Positions 49,396-57,667 of a stretch of 64,000 nt of DNA are shown here, piece by piece. Every line of letters starts with the position of its first letter. Within the stretch, counting starts at the first letter, position 1. The stretch is taken from assembly GCF_026343945.1 (NCBI RefSeq), contig NZ_JAPKNJ010000001.1, forward strand, positions 1,860,001 to 1,924,000, given 5' to 3'. The notes beneath the pieces were generated by a model, which saw nothing but the letters and a program-made list of their open reading frames with translations, did not search any database and was not told where the DNA came from. This DNA comes from Kaistia algarum (GTDB lineage Bacteria; Pseudomonadota; Alphaproteobacteria; Rhizobiales; Kaistiaceae). The position numbers and the translations under genes are program-made.

Positions 49396-49425
49396 CCGCC
49401 GGCCTTGTGCCGGCGGTTTATTTTT
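49396..49425 (+). terminator. Strong Rho-independent terminator
   Basis: CCGCCGGC and GCCGGCGG form a perfect 8-bp stem with a 5-base loop, followed by TTTATTTTT. It is too far (270 bp) from infA to be its simple terminator, so it probably ends the small transcription unit just upstream. Confidence 0.88.
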
Positions 49426-49726
49426 GGGGCCGACATTCGCGGCGGCTCTGCGGTCGGCCGGCCTTCCGACCCGGTTGACGGGGTTGGATCTTGAGGCTGG
49501 CAAGCCGGCCCGAGTTCTGCATAATCTGATGCGAAAACAAAGAGATAGATCGTCAATCCTCCATTCAAGAGGGCCTATGGCGATCAAAGTTAAGCCTCGC
49601 GGTGTGGAGAGCGCTTCGAGCCCTCCGATTGGTCAAGGCCTCCGCTAGCCCCCTATCGTTCCAGCATTCGACGCCGCTTGAAGTGGCTGCGACCGGTTCG
49701 CTCCGGATCGCGATCCGGAGATTTCC

Positions 49727-50191
49727 ATGTTCAAGGCCCTTCGCAATCTCCTGGCCGATTTCGGCGGCGACAGCCAGACACGGCATTTTCGCGAGGACGA
49801 TCACCGCCTCGCGGCCGCGGCGCTGCTTTATCACGTCATCGCCGTGGACGGATCCGTGGATGAGAGCGAGCGCGTACGCCTGCATGGTCTCCTGAAATCG
49901 CTTTACGCGCTGGATGATGAGGAGACGGATGAGCTTGTCCGCGACGCCGAGACGGCCGACCAGGAGGCGGTCGACCTTTACCGCTTCACCAGCCTGTTGA
50001 AGGATCGGCTCGAACTCGCCGAGCGCGAGCGCGTCGTCGCGATGATGTGGGATCTCGTCTATCGTGACGGCGAGTTGCACGAATTCGAGGACAATGCGAT
50101 CTGGCGAGTTGCCGATCTGCTCGGCATTTCGAACCGCGACCGCATCCGCCTCAAGCAGGACGTGCGCAGCCAGGCCGTCAAGGACGCCTGA
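49727..50191 (+). CDS. TerB-family tellurite-resistance-like protein
   Basis: A 154-residue all-helical protein with the TerB/DjlA N-terminal pattern of acidic motifs (AVDGSVDESERVRLHGLL and YRDGELHEFEDNAIWRVADLLG), which bind divalent metals in structures of the family. Despite the name, such isolated genes are rarely linked to tellurite resistance, and no ter operon is present. Function unknown; the amidotransferase gene follows after 57 bp. Confidence 0.82.
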   Translation: MFKALRNLLADFGGDSQTRHFREDDHRLAAAALLYHVIAVDGSVDESERVRLHGLLKSLYALDDEETDELVRDAETADQEAVDLYRFTSLLKDRLELAERERVVAMMWDLVYRDGELHEFEDNAIWRVADLLGISNRDRIRLKQDVRSQAVKDA

Positions 50192-50248
50192 GACGCGGCC
50201 GGCGCGACCATTTGTGTCTGGCGCGATATTTGCGTTAAGTTTCTCGCC

Positions 50249-50998
50249 ATGTTGCCGCGCAACGCACCCCGCAAGCTCCCCGTCCTGATCGTCCTGCATC
50301 AGGAGCACTCGACACCCGGCCGCGTCGGACAGCGGATCGAGGCGCGAGGGCACCGCCTGGACATTCGCCGCCCCCGGTTCGGCGATCCCCTGCCGACGAC
50401 TCTGGTCGATCATGCAGGCGCCATCATTTTCGGCGGGCCGATGAGCGCCAATGACGACGAGGACTTCGTCCGCCGCGAAATCGACTGGCTTGCCGTGCCT
50501 TTGGCCGAGCAGGCGCCTTTTCTCGGCATATGCCTTGGTGCCCAGATGCTGGCCCGTCATCTCGGCGCCCGGGTCGGCCGCCGCGAGGATGGCCTGGTCG
50601 AGATCGGCTACTACCCCCTTCACCCGACGAAAGCGGGAAGCGAACTCTGTCCGTGGCCGGAGAAGGTCTATCAGTGGCACGGCGAGGGCTTCGAGATTCC
50701 CGCCGGAGCCGAACTTCTGGCCACGAGCGAGCTTTTTCCCAACCAGGCCTTCCGCTACGGATCGTCAGCCTTCGCCTTCCAGTTCCACATCGAACTGACG
50801 CTCGCCATGATGCATCGCTGGACCACGCGCGGCGCCGAGCGCTTCGGCCAGCCGGGAGCCCAGCCGCGCCATCACCACCTGGAGGGGCGTGCGCTCTACG
50901 ACGCACAGAGTTCGGCCTTTCTCGATGCCTTCCTAGATGGGTGGCTTGCTCTGCCGCCGGCCCGCGCTGGCCGATCGGTTGTCCTCGCCGCGGAATAA
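50249..50998 (+). CDS. Class I glutamine amidotransferase (GMP-synthase-like)
   Basis: 249 residues. The nucleophile Cys95 is in FLGICLGAQML, FGGPMSAND resembles the oxyanion-strand region, and the catalytic His-x-Glu is in FQFHIEL. A stand-alone GATase1 domain resembling the glutaminase half of GMP synthase; such proteins act on diverse amides or gamma-glutamyl substrates. There is no fused synthetase. Start taken at ATG 50249. Confidence 0.86.
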   Translation: MLPRNAPRKLPVLIVLHQEHSTPGRVGQRIEARGHRLDIRRPRFGDPLPTTLVDHAGAIIFGGPMSANDDEDFVRREIDWLAVPLAEQAPFLGICLGAQMLARHLGARVGRREDGLVEIGYYPLHPTKAGSELCPWPEKVYQWHGEGFEIPAGAELLATSELFPNQAFRYGSSAFAFQFHIELTLAMMHRWTTRGAERFGQPGAQPRHHHLEGRALYDAQSSAFLDAFLDGWLALPPARAGRSVVLAAE

Positions 50999-51334
50999 GC
51001 GGTCTCGCAGTCTGCAATTCCTGTTGCAGAATGCAATGCGCGCTTCGTGAATCAGCTCTTAACAAGTTCTACATATTGCGGTTTCGGAATCGTCTTACCT
51101 CCGCATCTAGCGACATGGGGAGCCTTTGCGCGTGGCAAGGGGATTGCGACAGGGTTACCAAGCTGACCTTCAGGTTTTGCGTAGTCAGCGAGAATCGGAC
51201 GGAGAGGGGGATTCAACCGAGACCCCCGGGCACCCCCTCTCCGCACCGACCACTTGCATAGATTCCGAACAGCGGATTGAGTGGAGGCGCGGCGGAGTTC
51301 TCCGGCTGCAGCCCTGCCACCGGATGATCCGCCG
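50999..51334. other. 336-bp intergenic region before the choline-kinase-like gene
   Basis: No credible gene is present. It contains a moderately AT-rich stretch (51050-51100), where a promoter is likely, and a long GC-rich inverted repeat at 51200-51243 that would fall in the mRNA leader. Confidence 0.6.
51200..51243 (+). promoter_or_regulatory. Leader hairpin with alternative pairings
   Basis: CGGAGAGGGGG pairs perfectly with CCCCCTCTCCG (11 bp) across a 22-base loop. The same GGGGG run could instead pair with a CCCCC inside the loop (51222-51226). Mutually exclusive stems are typical of regulated leaders. It ends 92 bp before the choline-kinase-like start. No known riboswitch consensus is recognised. 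Confidence 0.4.
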
Positions 51335-52225
51335 ATGATGCTGCCTCCCGATCCGAAGGCCTTTGCCGCGGGCCTCGCCTGCTGGAGCCGGCCGGTCGAC
51401 CCTGAGCCCCTGCCGGGTGGCCTCACCAACACGAATTTCATCGTCGAGGATGATGGCCGCCGCTATGTCGTCCGCGTCGGCGGCGATATTCCCGAGCATG
51501 GCATCGTCCGCTCGATCGAGCTTGCCGCCAGCCAGGCCGCGGCGGCCGCCGGCATATCGCCGATCGTCTATCATCATGAGCCCGGCGCCCTGGTCATGGA
51601 TTTCATCGAGGGCCGGACGCTCACCCCCGAGGACATAAGGGATCCGCGCAACCTCGAACGACTGGTGCGGCTCATCCGCCATACCCATCGCGACATACCG
51701 CGCTTCTTTCGCGGGCCGGCCCCGATGTTCTGGCCGTTCCAGGTGATCCGCGACTACACCCACACGCTGGAGGATGGCGAAAGCTACCATCTGCCGATGC
51801 TGGTCCGCCTGCTCGACGCTGCCGACCGGCTGGAGGTCGCGGTCGGGCCGATCGAACTCGTCTTTGGCCATAACGACCTGCTCGCCGCCAATTTCATCGA
51901 TGACGGGATGCGGATCTGGCTGGTCGACTGGGATTATGCCGGCTTCAATTCGCCGCTCTTCGACCTCGGTGGGCTCGCTTCCAACAATTCCTTCCTGCCG
52001 GCCGAGACCGAGCAACTGCTCGAACTCTATTTCGAGCGCCCCGTCGACGAATCGCTTCGGCACAAGGCTGCGGCTATGACGGCGGCGTCGCTGCTGCGCG
52101 AGAGCATGTGGAGCATGGTGTCCGAGATCCATTCGACGCTCCATTTCGACTATGCCGCCTACACCCAAGAGAATCTGCGCCGCTTCGACGTGGCGCTCGC
52201 CGCATTCGACGCGCTGGACCGCTGA
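51335..52225 (+). CDS. Choline/ethanolamine-kinase-like phosphotransferase
   Basis: A 296-residue aminoglycoside-phosphotransferase-fold kinase. The N-lobe GGLTNTNFIVEDDGRRYVVRV is typical of choline kinases, the catalytic loop is VFGHNDLLAANFI, and the metal-binding Asp is in WLVDWDYAGFNSPLFDLG. It probably phosphorylates choline or a related alcohol. It lies 12 bp before a dimethylglycine/sarcosine-dehydrogenase-type gene, which suggests a methylamine/choline context. ATG 51335 and 51338 are both possible. Confidence 0.86.
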   Translation: MMLPPDPKAFAAGLACWSRPVDPEPLPGGLTNTNFIVEDDGRRYVVRVGGDIPEHGIVRSIELAASQAAAAAGISPIVYHHEPGALVMDFIEGRTLTPEDIRDPRNLERLVRLIRHTHRDIPRFFRGPAPMFWPFQVIRDYTHTLEDGESYHLPMLVRLLDAADRLEVAVGPIELVFGHNDLLAANFIDDGMRIWLVDWDYAGFNSPLFDLGGLASNNSFLPAETEQLLELYFERPVDESLRHKAAAMTAASLLRESMWSMVSEIHSTLHFDYAAYTQENLRRFDVALAAFDALDR

Positions 52226-52237
52226 GGCCAATCCTTC

Positions 52238-54688
52238 ATGAGTGAAATTCCCTCCGAGGCCCGGATCGTCGTCATCGGCGGCGGCATCGTCGGCTGTTCC
52301 GTCGCCTATCACCTCGCCGCCATGGGCGAGAGCGAAGTGCTGCTGCTGGAGCGCGGCAAGCTCACCTCCGGCTCGACCTGGCATGCCGCCGGGCTCGTCG
52401 GCCAACTGCGCACCTCGGCCAACATCACGCAGCTTCTCGGCTATTCCGTCGCGCTCTATGACCGGCTGGAGGCCGAGACCGGGCAGGCGACCGGCTGGAA
52501 GCGCAATGGCGGATTGCGGCTCGCCTGCAATGAAGAGCGCTGGACCGAGGTGAAGCGGCAGGCGACGACGGCGCGCTCCTTCGGCCTGGAGATGGAGTTG
52601 CTGTCGCCGAAGGAGGCGCAGGATCTCTGGCCGATCATGCAGGTTGAGGACGTCATCGGCGCCGCCTTCCTGCCGACCGACGGCCAGGTCTCGCCTTCCG
52701 ACATTTCGGCAGCCCTCGCCAAGGGCGCCCGCATGAAGGGCGCTATCATCCGCGAGGGCGTCGCCGTCACCGGCATTCGGATCGAGGACGGGCGCGTCAC
52801 GGCGGTGGAAACCGACCAGGGGCTCGTTGCCTGCGGCAAGGTCGTGATCTGCGCCGGGCAATGGTCGCGCGAACTGGGCCGTATTGCCGGCGTCAATATC
52901 CCGCTCGTCTCGGTCCAGCACCAATATCTGATCTCCGAGCCGGTACCGGGGGTGACACCGGGCCTGCCGACGCTCCGCGATCCTGACCGCCTCACCTATT
53001 GGAAGGAGGAAGTTGGCGGCCTCGTCATGGGCGGCTACGAGCCGAACCCGAAGCTCTGGGACGTCGATCCTCTGCCGGCTAACTTCGAATTCCAGCTGCT
53101 CGACAACGATCTCGACCATTTCGAGCCGCTTCTCGAACAGGCGCTGGGCCGGGTGCCAGCGCTCGGCGAGGTCGGCATCCGCCAGTTCATCAACGGCCCC
53201 GAGAGCTTCACGCCCGACGGCAATTTCATCCTCGGCGAGGCGCCGGAGGTGAAGGGCGTGTTCGTCGGCGCCGGCTTCAACGCCTTCGGCATCGCGTCGG
53301 GCGGCGGCGCCGGCATGGCGCTGGCCGAATGGGTCGCCAAGGGCCGGCCGCCCTTCGATCTCTGGCCGGTCGACATCCGTCGTTTCGGCCGCAATCACCA
53401 CGACCTTTCCTGGATCCGCTCGCGGACGCTCGAAGCCTATGCACGGCACTACACCATGGCCTGGCCATTCGAGGAGTTTGAAAGCGGCAGGCCGCTACGC
53501 CGCTTGCCGCTCTATGACCGGATCAAGGCGGAAGGCGCGTGCTTCGGTGAGAAGCTCGGCTTCGAGCGCGCCAACTGGTTCGCAGATATTGGCGCGGGCG
53601 AGACGCCCGAGGACCATTATACCTATGGCCGGCAGAACTGGTTCGAGGCGGTCGGGCGCGAGCATCGCGCCGCGCGTGAGGCCGCCGTGCTGTTCGACCA
53701 GAGTTCCTTCGCGAAGTTCGAACTCACGGGGCGCGATGCCGAGTCTGCACTTGCCTGGATCGCCGCCAACGACGTGGCCAAGCCCGTCGGCCATCTCGTC
53801 TATACGCAGATGCTGAACGCGGCCGGCGGCATCGAGGCCGACCTGACCGTCGCCCGCCTGGCGCCGGACCGCTATTACGTCGTCACCGGCACAGGCTTTG
53901 CGACGCATGATTTCCACTGGATATCATCGAACATCCCCGAAAGGCTCGACGCGCGGCTCACCGACATCACGTCGCAGAACGCGACCCTGGTGTTGATGGG
54001 ACCGAGGGCGCGCGACATCCTTTCGAAGCTGACGCGCGACGACATCTCGCACACTGCCTTTCCCTTCGCCCGTGCCCGGCGCCTTTCCATCGCGGGCTGT
54101 CCGGTCCTCGCGCTACGCGTCACCTATGTCGGCGAACTCGGCTGGGAGCTGCATGTACCGGCCGAATTCGCGCTGACGCTCTATGATGCGCTGATCGAGA
54201 CCGGCCGGCCGCTGGGCCTGAAGCTCGCCGGCTACCGCGCGATCGAATCGCTGCGGCTGGAAAAGGGCTACCGCGCCTGGGGCGCCGAGATCGGGCCGGA
54301 CCATTCGCCGCTCGTCGCCGGGCTCGGCATGTTCGTCAAATTGAAGAAGCCGGTTCCCTTCCTCGGCCGCGCGGCGCTGGAAGCGCAGGCCGCCAAGCCG
54401 CTGCCACGCCTGCTCGCCGCCTTCACCACGGAGGATCCCGACATCGTCCTCCTCGGGCGCGAGACGATCTACCGGAATGGCGAGCGGGTCGGCTGGCTCG
54501 CCTCGGGCGGCTATGGCTATACGGTCGGCAAGCCGATCGGTTATGGCTATGTCCGCCGCGCCGCGGGCGTCGACCGCGATTTCGTTCTCTCCGGCCGCTT
54601 TGAGCTGGAAGTTGCCGGCGAACGCGTCGCCGCCGAAGTCCATCTGGATCCGCTCTACGATCCCGAGGGGCTTTGTATCCGCGCCTGA
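52238..54688 (+). CDS. Dimethylglycine/sarcosine dehydrogenase-type flavoprotein (DAO + GcvT)
   Basis: 816 residues. An N-terminal FAD-binding DAO domain (VVIGGGIVGCSVAYHLA, 11-27) has the covalent-flavin His49 in SGSTWHAAGL. A middle FAO-type linker (about 370-425) is followed by GcvT folate-binding and C-terminal domains (about 430-815). It oxidatively demethylates an N-methyl amino acid and passes the C1 unit to tetrahydrofolate. Dimethylglycine or sarcosine is the likely substrate. Coupled to the choline-kinase-like gene. Confidence 0.92.
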   Translation: MSEIPSEARIVVIGGGIVGCSVAYHLAAMGESEVLLLERGKLTSGSTWHAAGLVGQLRTSANITQLLGYSVALYDRLEAETGQATGWKRNGGLRLACNEERWTEVKRQATTARSFGLEMELLSPKEAQDLWPIMQVEDVIGAAFLPTDGQVSPSDISAALAKGARMKGAIIREGVAVTGIRIEDGRVTAVETDQGLVACGKVVICAGQWSRELGRIAGVNIPLVSVQHQYLISEPVPGVTPGLPTLRDPDRLTYWKEEVGGLVMGGYEPNPKLWDVDPLPANFEFQLLDNDLDHFEPLLEQALGRVPALGEVGIRQFINGPESFTPDGNFILGEAPEVKGVFVGAGFNAFGIASGGGAGMALAEWVAKGRPPFDLWPVDIRRFGRNHHDLSWIRSRTLEAYARHYTMAWPFEEFESGRPLRRLPLYDRIKAEGACFGEKLGFERANWFADIGAGETPEDHYTYGRQNWFEAVGREHRAAREAAVLFDQSSFAKFELTGRDAESALAWIAANDVAKPVGHLVYTQMLNAAGGIEADLTVARLAPDRYYVVTGTGFATHDFHWISSNIPERLDARLTDITSQNATLVLMGPRARDILSKLTRDDISHTAFPFARARRLSIAGCPVLALRVTYVGELGWELHVPAEFALTLYDALIETGRPLGLKLAGYRAIESLRLEKGYRAWGAEIGPDHSPLVAGLGMFVKLKKPVPFLGRAALEAQAAKPLPRLLAAFTTEDPDIVLLGRETIYRNGERVGWLASGGYGYTVGKPIGYGYVRRAAGVDRDFVLSGRFELEVAGERVAAEVHLDPLYDPEGLCIRA

Positions 54689-54802
54689 GACGATTTCACC
54701 GGGGGCTGACGGCGGCAATATTGACCTGCGTCATTGACAGATCGTGCCGTCCTCATATGTGTTCGGATCAGAAATCGGTAATAATCACTTAGAGTTATTC
54801 CA

Positions 54803-55825
54803 ATGTATGACGTCACGCGGCGCCGGTTCCTGCTGACGGCGGGCGCTGGCGGACTGGCCTTGGTCTCGGGCCTTCCCCGCCCCGCCCGCGCCGACAGCGC
54901 GCCGCTCGCGCTCTATAATGGCCAGCATCGCCCGCCCGTCGAGGCGCTGATCGCCGCCTTCACCAAGTCGACCGGCATCGAGGTGACGGTCCGCCATGGC
55001 AACAGCGCCCAGCTCGCCAGCCAGATCGTGGAGGAGGGCGCTCACTCCCCCGCCGATCTGTTCTGGTCGGAGGAGAGCCCCTCCCTTGTCGCGACCGCCC
55101 GGCGCGGCCTGCTGGCGCCGCTCGATCCCGAGACGCTCCAGCAGGTGCCGGCCATCTTCTCGGCCAAGGACGGCACCTGGATTGGCGCCACGGCACGCTG
55201 CCGCGTCGTCGTCTACAACAAGTCGATGATCGACGCCGCCGCGCTGCCGCCTTCCGTGCTCGATTTCGCGACGGAAGCCTGGAAGGGCAAGGTCGCCTAT
55301 GCGCCGAATTCCGGCGCCTTCCAGCAGCAGATCATGGCCGTGATGATCCTCAAGGGCCGTGACGCGGCGCTCGCCTGGCTGAAGGGGCTGCGCGATTTCG
55401 GCGAGGTCTATAATTCGGATTCGGCCGCCGTCGAAGCCGTCGAGGGCGGCGATATCGCTGTCGCGCTCAGTAACAACTACTATTGGTATGCGCTCGCCCG
55501 CGAGATCGGCGAGGCCGACATGAACTCGGCGATCTACAATATTGGCCGCGGCGATCCAGGCACGCTCGTTACCGTCTCCGGTGCGGGCGTCCTGAAGAGC
55601 GCGAAGAACGCGGAAGCCGCGCAGCGCTTCGTCGCCTTCATGGTGAGCGAAGAGGGGCAGAAGACCATCGTGGAAGCGATCGCCGAATATCCGCTCCGAC
55701 CCGGCGTCACCTCGCCCTTCCCGCTCGCGCCCTTTGCCGGGCTCGACCCGGCACCGGTGACGCCCGATCAGCTTGGCGACGCGGAGGCGGCGCTCGACCT
55801 GCTCCGGGAGGCGGGCCTCGCTTGA
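54803..55825 (+). CDS. ABC transporter substrate-binding protein, ferric iron type
   Basis: 340 residues with a Tat-type signal (TRRRFLLTAGAGGLALVSG), then a periplasmic binding domain of the FbpA/FutA class. The motif NNYYWYALARE holds the tandem tyrosines that coordinate Fe3+ in this family, with another Tyr in KVAYAPNS. Probably captures Fe3+ for the permease encoded next (TTGA overlap). The mRNA leader has only a weak ribosome site. No ATPase gene is in the operon. Confidence 0.88.
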   Translation: MYDVTRRRFLLTAGAGGLALVSGLPRPARADSAPLALYNGQHRPPVEALIAAFTKSTGIEVTVRHGNSAQLASQIVEEGAHSPADLFWSEESPSLVATARRGLLAPLDPETLQQVPAIFSAKDGTWIGATARCRVVVYNKSMIDAAALPPSVLDFATEAWKGKVAYAPNSGAFQQQIMAVMILKGRDAALAWLKGLRDFGEVYNSDSAAVEAVEGGDIAVALSNNYYWYALAREIGEADMNSAIYNIGRGDPGTLVTVSGAGVLKSAKNAEAAQRFVAFMVSEEGQKTIVEAIAEYPLRPGVTSPFPLAPFAGLDPAPVTPDQLGDAEAALDLLREAGLA

Positions 55826-57414
55826 GTGACGCGCTCGGCGATATCGGTTCGGGACTTGCCGGCGGGGCGCCACGATCGGCGCGGCGCATCGCCCTCGGAC
55901 GGCCGCCGCTGCTGCTGGTCATGGCGGCGCTCGTCCCGACGGCGCTGATCCTGCTGCCGATCGTCTATGTCGTGCTGCGATCCTGGAGCGCCGGCTGGTA
56001 TGCGATCGGCGCGGAACTCGTCCGGCCGCGCACAGCTCTCCTCTTCTGGAACACGACGGTATTGACCTTTGCCGTCACCGGCCTTTCCGCGGTGATCGGC
56101 TTTACAGGGGCTTGGCTGACGGAGCGCTGCGCGTTGCCGGGCAGGGCGATCTGGCGCATCGCCCTGTCGCTTCCCCTCGCCATGCCTGCCTTCGTCGCCA
56201 GCTTCGCCTGGAAGTCGCTCGGCTCGGAATTCCAGGGGCTCGGCGGCGCCATATTGATCCTGACTCTGGAGAGCTTTCCGCTGATCTATCTGCCGCTCGC
56301 CGCAGCCCTGCGCTCGATGGATCCAGCGATGGAGGAGGTCTCGCGCTCGCTCGGCCGCAATGGCCGCCGCACCTTTCTCGCCGTCGTGTTGCCCCGCGCC
56401 CTGCCGGCGCTCGGCGGCGGCGCGCTGCTGGTTGCGGCGCATATGCTGTCGGAATTCGGCGCGCTTGCCATGCTGCGCGTGCAGACGCTGACGACGGCGA
56501 TCTTCCAGCAATATGAACTGCAATTCGACAATGCGACCGCGGCGGTGCTCTCGGCCGTCCTGATGCTGCTCTGCCTGCCGGTGGTGCTGGGCGAGATCGC
56601 GCTGCGGCGCGGCCAGCGCGTTTCCAAGGTCGGGCGCAACACGGCGCGGCAGCGCTCGCCCGTGCCGCTTGGCCGTCTCGCACCGGTTGCGCTTCTGGGT
56701 CTTGTCGCGCTGACTGTGCTGTCGCTTGGCGTGCCCTTCGGCCGCCTGGTCTATTGGCTGATCGTCGGCCTCTCGGCGGGGCGCGGCATCGATACGATCC
56801 TGCCGGCACTGGGCGGCTCTTTGTCGCTCGCCATCGCCGGAACCTTCGTGACGACGCTGGTCGCGCTGCCGCTCGTGCTTCTGAGCCTCAAGAGCCGCGG
56901 CCTCTTCGTGCGCATCGCCGACCGCCTGCCCTATGTCGTCCATGGCCTGCCGGGTCTCGTCGTCGCGCTGGCTCTGGTCTATTTCGCCATCCGGCTCTTT
57001 CCGGCGATCTACCAGACCGCTTGGGTCCTGTTTGCTGCCTACGCCATCCTGTTCCTGCCGCTGGCCCAGTCGGCGATCCGCGCTTCGGCCGAGCTCGTCC
57101 CGCGCGAAATCGAGGAGGTGGCGCGTACGCTGGGTCGCGGGCCGATCGCCGCCTTCGTCAGCGTGACGCTCCCGGCGCTGGCGCCGGGTCTCGGCGCGGC
57201 ACTGGCCCTCGTGGCGCTGGAACTGATGCGGGAACTGACCGCCACGCTGATCCTGGCGCCCACCGGCGTCTCGACGCTGGCGACCGAGGTCTGGTCGCAT
57301 ACCAATGACGGCGCCTATGCCGCCGCGGCGCCCTTTGCAGCGCTGCTGGTGCTGATTTCCGGCCTGCCGGTCTATTTTTTTACGCGTCGCACCCTCACGG
57401 CGATCCGCCGCTGA
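55822..57414 (+). CDS. ABC transporter permease, ferric iron type (FbpB-like)
   Basis: 530 residues with about 12 TM helices in two duplicated permease halves. Each has the EAA cytoplasmic loop: EEVSRSLGRNGRRTFLAVVLP near residue 170 and EEVARTLGRGPIAAFVSVTLP near 430. The start is taken as TTG 55822, overlapping the binding-protein stop by 4 bp, with GGGAGG upstream; a longer frame from 55483 runs inside the previous gene and is rejected. The ATP-binding subunit must be encoded elsewhere. Confidence 0.88.
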   Translation: MSDALGDIGSGLAGGAPRSARRIALGRPPLLLVMAALVPTALILLPIVYVVLRSWSAGWYAIGAELVRPRTALLFWNTTVLTFAVTGLSAVIGFTGAWLTERCALPGRAIWRIALSLPLAMPAFVASFAWKSLGSEFQGLGGAILILTLESFPLIYLPLAAALRSMDPAMEEVSRSLGRNGRRTFLAVVLPRALPALGGGALLVAAHMLSEFGALAMLRVQTLTTAIFQQYELQFDNATAAVLSAVLMLLCLPVVLGEIALRRGQRVSKVGRNTARQRSPVPLGRLAPVALLGLVALTVLSLGVPFGRLVYWLIVGLSAGRGIDTILPALGGSLSLAIAGTFVTTLVALPLVLLSLKSRGLFVRIADRLPYVVHGLPGLVVALALVYFAIRLFPAIYQTAWVLFAAYAILFLPLAQSAIRASAELVPREIEEVARTLGRGPIAAFVSVTLPALAPGLGAALALVALELMRELTATLILAPTGVSTLATEVWSHTNDGAYAAAAPFAALLVLISGLPVYFFTRRTLTAIRR

Positions 57415-57667
57415 CGCCTTATCTTTCAAAAGCATAACGACGATCTACGACAGTCCGTCGGCTCGCTCCGCCGGCGCGGCAAAGTCTCGCCGCAATTCGT
57501 GTGCATAAAGCCCACGGTATGCGTAGCGAGCTGGCTCGACAACCTAAGCGTCGACTTGGCTCCGATGGAATAACGCTCGATTTTATAAATCGTTAATGGG
57601 AGATATTCACGCGGATACCAAAGCGGCGGCGGGGCAATACGGTCTAGGTCAAATAGAGAGCGATCTC

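Larger units (their letters stand above)
49252..49425 (+). ncRNA. Candidate small RNA or leader of a 35-residue peptide
   Basis: A ~175-nt unit bounded by a promoter-like pair and an intrinsic terminator. Its composition is much more AT-rich than the neighbouring genes. It may be a regulatory RNA, or the mRNA of the small frame at 49283-49390, or both. No match to a known RNA family is recognised by eye. Confidence 0.42.
49127..49726. other. 600-bp region between infA and the TerB gene
   Basis: Holds, in order, GC-rich sequence after infA, the promoter / small RNA / terminator unit (49217-49425), and about 300 bp with no convincing gene. A 23-codon frame at 49577-49648 with a weak ribosome site is noted but not called. 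The TerB promoter presumably lies at the end. Confidence 0.6.

Noticed and set aside
49577..49648. 23-codon frame starting MAIKVKPRGVES with a GAGG site
   Set aside because: Too short and without recognisable features; kept only as a note.
51185..53449. 754-residue open frame antisense to the DMGDH gene
   Set aside because: The sense strand carries clear DAO and GcvT domains; the antisense product has no recognisable motif.
55483..55821. 113-residue N-terminal extension of the iron permease
   Set aside because: It overlaps the binding-protein gene in another frame and is Arg-rich shadow sequence. TTG 55822 gives the normal length.
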